From Liolophura sinensis (Eukaryota > Mollusca > Polyplacophora > Chitonida > Chitonidae): DNA of 64,000 bases. The stretch is taken from contig NC_088302.1 of the NCBI RefSeq assembly GCF_032854445.1, positions 54,468,046 to 54,532,045 on the forward strand, in the 5' to 3' direction. Position 1 is the stretch's first letter, and every line of letters begins with the position of its first letter. The notes below the pieces were generated by a model. It was not told the origin of the DNA. It ran no database searches and saw only the letters and a list, made by a program, of their open reading frames with translations. A program made the position numbers and the translations under genes. Below, piece after piece: positions 57,396-64,000 of the stretch.

Positions 57396-60060
57396 TTAAA
57401 TTAAATGCTTACATCCAGTCCAGCGAAATTACGTAACCACTGGCGTAAATGTTTGGTTCATGCTTTTAAAAATGAGTAGATTAAAAAGCTGATCTGTTAA
57501 AAGGACGGGGAATCGACCCGAGCACAGGAAGCTGTGAACCTCAGGGAGCAAAAATGACTATAGCTATGATTAATAGCTATATTCGTCACACTGTTGAGGC
57601 TACTTCTGTTACAGTCGTCTGGTTTAGTCGTCTTTTCCTGTCATATAGCAAGCATTCGACTTATAAAGCTCCAGACATACACTCAAGCAAAGCATAGGTC
57701 ATAAGTTGTATCCACTTGCACAGAAATATCTTTTCCTGCTCCAGACACTGTGGAGTGGGGAAATCACTGCACCACAAATGTAACTTTCTGAGATATTCTT
57801 GAGCACGCAGTTATGCAGCAATCAATTAAATACATTTATAACAAATGTTCAGCCTTACACTTCGGCTACTCATAACATGTTAATGATAGCTACAGGGCTA
57901 CATGTGTTCTGAACCAAGATTCATGTATAATTTCGCTCTAGTTGCCACACGTTACATAATACCATAACCTTTTATGGACAATTGTCCATTCTAATTTATG
58001 ATCACACGTATTTAATGCAAGACAGCCTACATCTTCTGTCACACAAAAAGTATGTTGCCAAAGAAAAAAAAACAGAGCAACAAAGACTCGAACTCTTTGT
58101 GGAAATGCAACCTGTTCTCCACAGTGACTTCGTTGGTTCACTCTACAACGACGAAATACAAATTTTAAACTTGCCAAACTATGACAAAACTGATCACATT
58201 ATAGTTTATTTTTTACATATGAAGACCAATGTTAACCAGAACAAAATTTTAGGAGCACGTAGAAATACACACATGAAAGTTTCAGCAATGATATCTTTCA
58301 GGTTAATGTTGATCTTCATATGTAAAAAATAAACTATTGTAAATGAAAGACACAGTCCCTCGTTTGAAGGGAAAAATGGCGCTTTGGTCGAGAGTGCTTT
58401 TTTGACGGGTTATTACTAAGCAACCGTCTCTTTTATGGCCATCTAACTTTTATGGGTGATTAGATCAAATTTTATACTTCTGACTGGAAGTTTACAGAAC
58501 TGTGCTTGGATTTTGAAATTTGGACTTTCTTAACGTGCTTCTTTGGGCCGATTCTCAACGTTACCGCACCAGGTCCTTTAGTGCTTGATTTTGAGTGTTT
58601 TTGTCATCTGTGATATTTGCCCCCAAACCTGTTTGCACCAGGTAATTTCCGTCGCCAGTGTCTTAATGACGTCACAAGTAGACATTTAAGTTCGTTATTT
58701 ATATAGTCAGTAGTGGAGGCCAGCGACAGAGGTGCCAAAAAAAAAAACTACATAGAAAAGCATACGAATGACAGGAATGTGTTTTGCGACAGCAGCCCTC
58801 TACAACACCGCATATGACAAAGGCCATAGAAACTATTTTTTAGTAATGTATAATTCTCACTAAGTAATTTCATTTCGTTTAGAAAATAAATGTACATTTA
58901 ATAATGTACATAAATGTACATTAAATATGTATATATAGTATGTCGTACTGGTATAAGTTAACTTTAATTATACAAATGAACTAAAAGAGATATGAAGTAA
59001 ACTAAATTTTCTTTGTCTTTAAAGACAGTATTTCAAACGCTGATCTCCATATCATCAGCTCGGCTGCCAAGTTTATATCTGGTTGTATCAAACACCACAT
59101 GATCACAAAGAAGTGCCTCAAAAATCTCGTTTAAACATATCCAGTTAACAAAGCACAGTGCCATTAAGACGCATATTTAGCGACGGTATTAGTGCCGGGT
59201 GTCTTGGCTTACATAGTCGTGGGTTTAACCTGATCACTGCTGCCAGATTGACCTCGGACTTCTCAGTGCCCTGTCTTTCCAAATAGTGAAATAATAATGT
59301 ATGAAAGGAAATGTTTGTTACAAAGTGTTTAGACCTTATAAAGTATTAAAAGCCTTCATTTGAGCCCGGATTAAGATAGGCTTAATCCCAGATTTGAGCC
59401 GTAGTGTAGGTGATATATATACGGGACGTCAGTCGGTCGATGGACCAAGTTTTCGTCACAGTATAAGTCTCAAAGACAATCCTTCATTGTAAAGGAATAT
59501 CATTGGTTTTATGGCAATATGCCGTGCCAAAATCTATAGGTATCACTGGTATATGCTCCATTTTGCCACATGGAGAGATTTAGTCTGATCAGCTGTCTAC
59601 GTCACAGAATGTGACGTCACCCGATCCATATCACGCTCTGTCTGTGAGTTCGGGTGTGTTCGACCCGAGTGTTAAACGCCCTTAATAATGCCTTATATAT
59701 GTCACCAAAACAGCTCATATTCGCATTATTTTTACATTTCTGGAATGGATGTGTGTAGCTACGTCCGTTATTAATGAATTAGTCATAATGGTATTTTCAC
59801 TGAAGTGGCACTTAAAATATGTTCTGGGTCTGTTATGTTGCCTGTCTGTGCTATGTATAGGTATATAGATGCAGTACAGTGGGCTTATGTTTTTAGTACG
59901 GTAATTTTTTGAGTTCAAGATATCACGGTTAGAGTAAATGTTACATGTACATAAGGTCTCAACATTTTTGAACTGTGTGTTTGGAAAAAGAAAGCAACAT
60001 TCATGTACCGCTTTGTAGAGACAGTGTATTGTTTATGAGTCACACTATATTATATAGGCT
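57396..60060. other. Spacer between units 2 and 3
   Basis: About 2.7 kb without a recognisable gene. It contains the fold-back at 58,201-58,337. Short open frames (for example 57,982-58,332) match nothing I know. Homology to the other units resumes near 60,045. Confidence 0.5.
58201..58337. repeat. Fold-back element with 37-bp arms
   Basis: Arms 58,201-58,237 (ATAGTTTATTTTTTACATAT and on) and 58,301-58,337 are inverted copies with three mismatches, all transitions, around a 63-nt loop. Nothing coding. Confidence 0.85.
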
Positions 60061-62212
60061 TATATTAGCGGATATTACGGTGTTTTGCAATGGCTTTGTA
60101 TGGCAAATAAACATGGATCTTCTGGCATGATGATTTCCACATCAAATTCATTTGACTCCTCTTTATATCTCCCAAAAAAACGGATGCCTGGTGACACATG
60201 TTATAAATCAACTGACTCCCTACAATCACCTTACTGACTCTCTACACTCACCTCACTGACTCCCTACACTCACCTCACTGACTCCTTCAGTCAATACATA
60301 ACGCTAGAGAATAACCTGTACGGAGGACTGGCCTTGAGGTGTCGAATGAATTCAACATGACATCTGCTAAATGCATTTCCGTATCTTGGTTCATTTAAAT
60401 TATTTCAGTTGGTGTTCTTTATGCATCTTCAATTAATTAATAAATTTCTGTAAAATGTGTGGAAAAATCATTTATTCTGGCATGGCATGGCCCTTGCTTA
60501 TGCCTTTTCTAACATTTCCCCACAATTTCTAAGGTGACTTGCTTGTTAGAGGTAAACCAAGCATTTTGAATGCGTCATGACTACTGGTCCAAACTGGTCT
60601 GTGTATCGGCCGTTTAATATAACATACACGCCCTCTTCAAGGGAACGGCGACGTGAACCACTTGCGTCTTTTATGCCTCCACGCGCTCCGAGCGGAAGTA
60701 CATCAGTAAACCATTCTCCCTGGACGGTACTATCTCACAACAGGACTGTGAAAAGTCAGGTACCAGGTGAACAGAAGGTGTTACACAAAACAATGCACAC
60801 TATTGACTGCAATGTCGAAAACAGTCGCCTTCATATCAACTGGTGATGATTATACACCCATGCAACTCATACGCCCAGGTACTAATACAAAGATTTAAGT
60901 TTTAAAGGTTTAAGCACCTTTCGCACCCAAGGCGCTCACAAAGCTAAGAGGTACAGCTGCACAAGATAGATTTCTCATCGCCTTAAGGCTGTTGTCCGTA
61001 CACTGCCTTCAGATGTGACCAGAGTTCATAAATGATCACTACGCCATCTCAAAGCGCTATATGTAGAAATTATTAGCTTCGTGGGCAGATTATATGCTGT
61101 TAATTCAAACATCCCTGCGAGTTTGAAATACTCCACACACATGTAACCAAATTTTACTTCATTTCCAGGCAGAAAATACAATGCTTGAAGGTCAAATACT
61201 TATTTATTACCTTCGTCGTGTTCTTCATGGTTTCGGCCATTTCTTTTTGATAACCATGACAAAATGCTTCTAAGTGACATTGTACATAGGCACCATTCAT
61301 TTGACCGTCAACAGCCTGCATTTGAGAGTAATCTAACTTTGCCACCATGCCGTTGTCCGTAACATAATTTTCCCTTACAATTGTGTTCAGATCAAATCAC
61401 TGAATTGATTTTATACGTTGCCACTGGTGTAATGGGCTACATAAATTACAAAAGAGTATCAGATTTCGGTCAGAAATGTTTATGTTTAATGACGTTCGAT
61501 TACGGTAAGCGAAAAACGGAGTTTAGAGTCGAAGGCAAGTAGAACTGTAGGTGATTAATGAAAATGTGATGGATTAAAGGTTAAATAGAGCTCACGAAAA
61601 GGTATGCTATCAGCACTGTTAAACACGCGTACGTGTGTCGTTCATTGCGTACCATGGCACAGTAAGGCCTTCTCATGTCGCATCAGGAGTAAATTATGCG
61701 AGTGTGCAAAGCAACGACTATTCTGATTGGACAAAAACGGCTCTGTCACATGTCTTTGCAAACTGGTGGGCTAAATCAGGCTGGAATATCCGATCTACTG
61801 TAGTTGGGCCGTGGGGCCTTATAATCTTAAGACTGTAGAACACGGAATTCTTAACATCGACAAGACATTCTTTTGACGAGGGAATTCTTAACATCGAGAA
61901 GGCAATAATCTGATCACGGAATTCCTAACATCGAGAAGGCAATAATCTGATCACGGAATTCTTAGCATTGACAAGGCAATCTTTTGAACACGGAGTCCTA
62001 AACACCGAGAAGGGAAATTTCTGAACACGGAATTCTTACCATCGAAAAGGCAAGTTTCAGAACTCCGGAATACGGTAATCTGTTCATTAATGAGACAACG
62101 TGTAAACTGTGGACATTTTTCCTGAACTCGCAGTCACGGAAGTGTTAACATTGACACGATAGTCTGTAGAGCACGGAAGTACTGAGCGTTTGTGATCAGT
62201 TAACTGTGATCA
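60061..62212 (+). repeat. 5' part of the diverged third GT31 unit
   Basis: Blocks match copies 1 and 2 in order: the spacer at 60,120-60,170 (CAAATTCATTTGACTCC), the CAATACATAAC block at 60,295, CTCCACGCGCTCCGAGCGGA at 60,676, and degenerate GGAATTCTTAACATCGA repeats at 61,840-62,060. The 45-bp array is absent; only one or two related units (TGTTAACATTGACACGATAG) are seen at 62,130-62,180. Confidence 0.75.
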
Positions 62213-63027
62213 ATAAAGGTCAAAGCGCCGAGTAAACGTTTGAAGCTGATTCAGCAACTGTTGCTACTGCTAATATGGTTGATGTGCCTCATTATATTGT
62301 TTTCCCTACCCACACTGGACAGGCTCCCACGCCCTACATCCTGTGTTCTGGCTCACAGCGGCCAAGGAAGACGTACCTTGCAAGAAAACAAAAACACAAT
62401 GAACGTGGTAAAGAGATATTCGAGAGGAGGCGTCTGAAACATTCCTCGTATCCCCTGACAGTCAGCACACCCTAGAAAATCTTCAAGTATGCAAAGGCAA
62501 TGTCACGGTCTTGATAACTGCGCACAGTGCAATGGATAACTTTCACAGACGAAACCATATTCGTTCCACATATGGAAACATAGTCCTATTCACATCAGCG
62601 TATACTATTCGCATTGCGTTCCTCTTGGGTGAGACCACTGACAAAAAAACAACTGCCAAAGTCAAAGAAGAGGACGAGCAGTATCACGACATCGTTCAAG
62701 CGCCATTTAGCGATACTTACAAGAACTTAACCTTGAAGGGTGTCATGGCCTTCCACTGGATCTCCCTTCATTGCTCTCATGCAGAACTAGTGTTGAAAAT
62801 TGACGACGATATCTTTATCAATATATTCTAAGTCGTGAAATATTACCGCTTACAACTCTTGAAAGGGGCAGGGAGCATACATGGGGGCAAACCCAAACTT
62901 CTTTGTTTGTGGCCAATATTCATATTTCTGTAACAGCAGAGAATTGTTGCTAAAATACTTCTATGCTTCAATTAGTGAGCCAACAAGCCCTTTCCAGAAT
63001 AACGCCAAACAACACAAAACCTTTTCA
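62213..63027 (+). pseudogene. GT31 glycosyltransferase pseudogene (third copy)
   Basis: It aligns with genes 1 and 2 but cannot make the enzyme. The start ATG is ATA at 62,213. A frameshift follows the transmembrane region, so the anchor and the stem lie in different frames. An 8-9 bp deletion near 62,474 with an in-frame TAG breaks the stem. After KIDDDIFINIF a substitution gives TAA, and about 300 bp encoding the region through VDDVYLYG is deleted, rejoining at MGANPNFF. The middle, about 62,650-62,805, is nearly identical to genes 1 and 2 although its flanks are only about 75-88% similar. Confidence 0.9.
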
Positions 63028-64000
63028 ACGGAAAGTTTTCACAAACCGTGCAGCTTATATTGAGGTTAGTCTTTATGAAAGTGACATTCTGTTTTCAGCC
63101 TGTATCATGAACACTGGAATGTGTTTAAGCATTTACAGCATTAAAGACAAAATGCTCCATTAGGGTTGCCTAGAATTTTATGATCAGGTAGCGTTTTACT
63201 GTTATAAATGATAACGTATATATGACACTTAAACTGTCAGCATGGAAAAGCGTGTTAAGCGTATTGAGAAGTCACCAATCCACGGTGACGCCTCCAAATT
63301 ATCTTTGGACCTTTACAAGGTCTCAGCTTTCAAGATGACGTTTGGTGGCCAATATGGCAGACCTTTGTCAGCTGTTTTTATGACGCCTCCTGGTGAGACA
63401 TTTTGGAGGTATAGCCGTCGATTAGTCATTTTGTCAGATCCCGGAAGACGACAGTCTTTGTTTTAATCAGTCGCCTATATTCAGTTATCAGTAAAATAAG
63501 TCATACTCACTACTAAAATTGTCTTTAGAAGCGACACGTGACACGACAATCTCTACACATCGATGTCTGGAATGTTCATATCACCGCAAGAAAAGTAAGC
63601 TCGATTTCGATAGCAAGAACTCATTGCTTCGAGTGGCGTCATAAATAGTCAAAAAACAGTGATAATGGGCGGAATTCGATATGGTTTCGTGGAGGGCTAC
63701 ACCAGTTATCTACACAGCTATCGACTTGATTATAAACCCTGTTTCTGACACTGCCTTACTTGACTTACCACGTTTTAGTATAATATACCCTCCGTAAATT
63801 ATTCGTATTTTTTCTCTGTTAGTGTATGATCTCACGTCAGTATGGTTGTAGAATTGGATGTTAACAAATTCTGTCATAAACAAACAATGTAGTCTTTTGT
63901 GGGAGAGTTGTGTATTCTGTGTTACTGTGTGGAGTAAAACGTTTAACAATATTCTTCTCCAGAAACTCCACAGATTAAGCTGAAATGTGGTATTCTGTTA
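63028..64000 (+). repeat. 3' tail of unit 3
   Basis: It resembles the flanks after genes 1 and 2: CATTCTGTTTTCAGCC, GAACACTGGAATGTG, a diverged form of the CCGGGAGACTAGG block near 63,440, and TCTCCAGAAACTCCACAGAT at the right edge, which matches 47,766-47,790 and 40,790-40,815. No gene seen; the array may continue past the window. Confidence 0.65.

Overview
The window is nuclear DNA from an animal. It is AT-rich, has small exons in long introns, GT-AG splice sites, a cytosolic tRNA-Ser and several tRNA-derived SINE families with short AAATA-type tails. The SINEs and gene content point to a marine lophotrochozoan, most likely a mollusc. The species cannot be fixed from sequence alone.

Layout. 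(1) 1-3.3 kb: the first two coding exons of an MFSD12 organellar transporter gene on the minus strand, separated by a 54-bp minisatellite. (2) 6.9-20.1 kb: a complete eight-exon plus-strand gene for a fold-type II PLP enzyme of the serine racemase/threonine dehydratase family. Its introns hold five minisatellites, one about 5 kb long. (3) 21.17-21.26 kb: a minus-strand tRNA-Ser(AGA) with a Pol III terminator, about 230 bp from the next gene. (4) 21.5-32.2 kb: a complete twelve-exon UBE2Q-type ubiquitin-conjugating enzyme gene on the plus strand. (5) 32.6-38 kb: a spacer with no recognised gene. (6) 38-64 kb: a tandem array of diverged and recent repeat units built around an intronless glycosyltransferase family 31 (GT31) gene. 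It contains a gene-less remnant unit, two nearly identical intact genes (45,954-47,081 and 54,629-55,756) and a broken third copy (62,213-63,027). A 45-bp minisatellite lies directly in front of each intact gene.

The most unusual signal is that two minisatellites, in two neighbouring but unrelated genes, are built from a 3' splice junction. In MFSD12 intron 1 the 54-bp unit is the last 16 nt of the intron plus the first 38 nt of exon 2. The array therefore offers about a dozen copies of the acceptor, and 54 bp keeps the reading frame. In the PLP-enzyme gene the ~40-bp unit carries the exon 5 acceptor and an exon-5-like start, repeated roughly 120 times up to the real exon. Both genes must ignore, or may sometimes use, arrays of decoy acceptors.

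The single-copy genes are unrelated in function (organellar transport, amino-acid metabolism, translation, ubiquitination, glycosylation), as is usual in an animal genome; no operon or pathway link is implied. All coordinates come from reading the sequence by eye. Splice sites were chosen by GT/GC-AG signals, phase and family alignment from memory. Array copy numbers are approximate.
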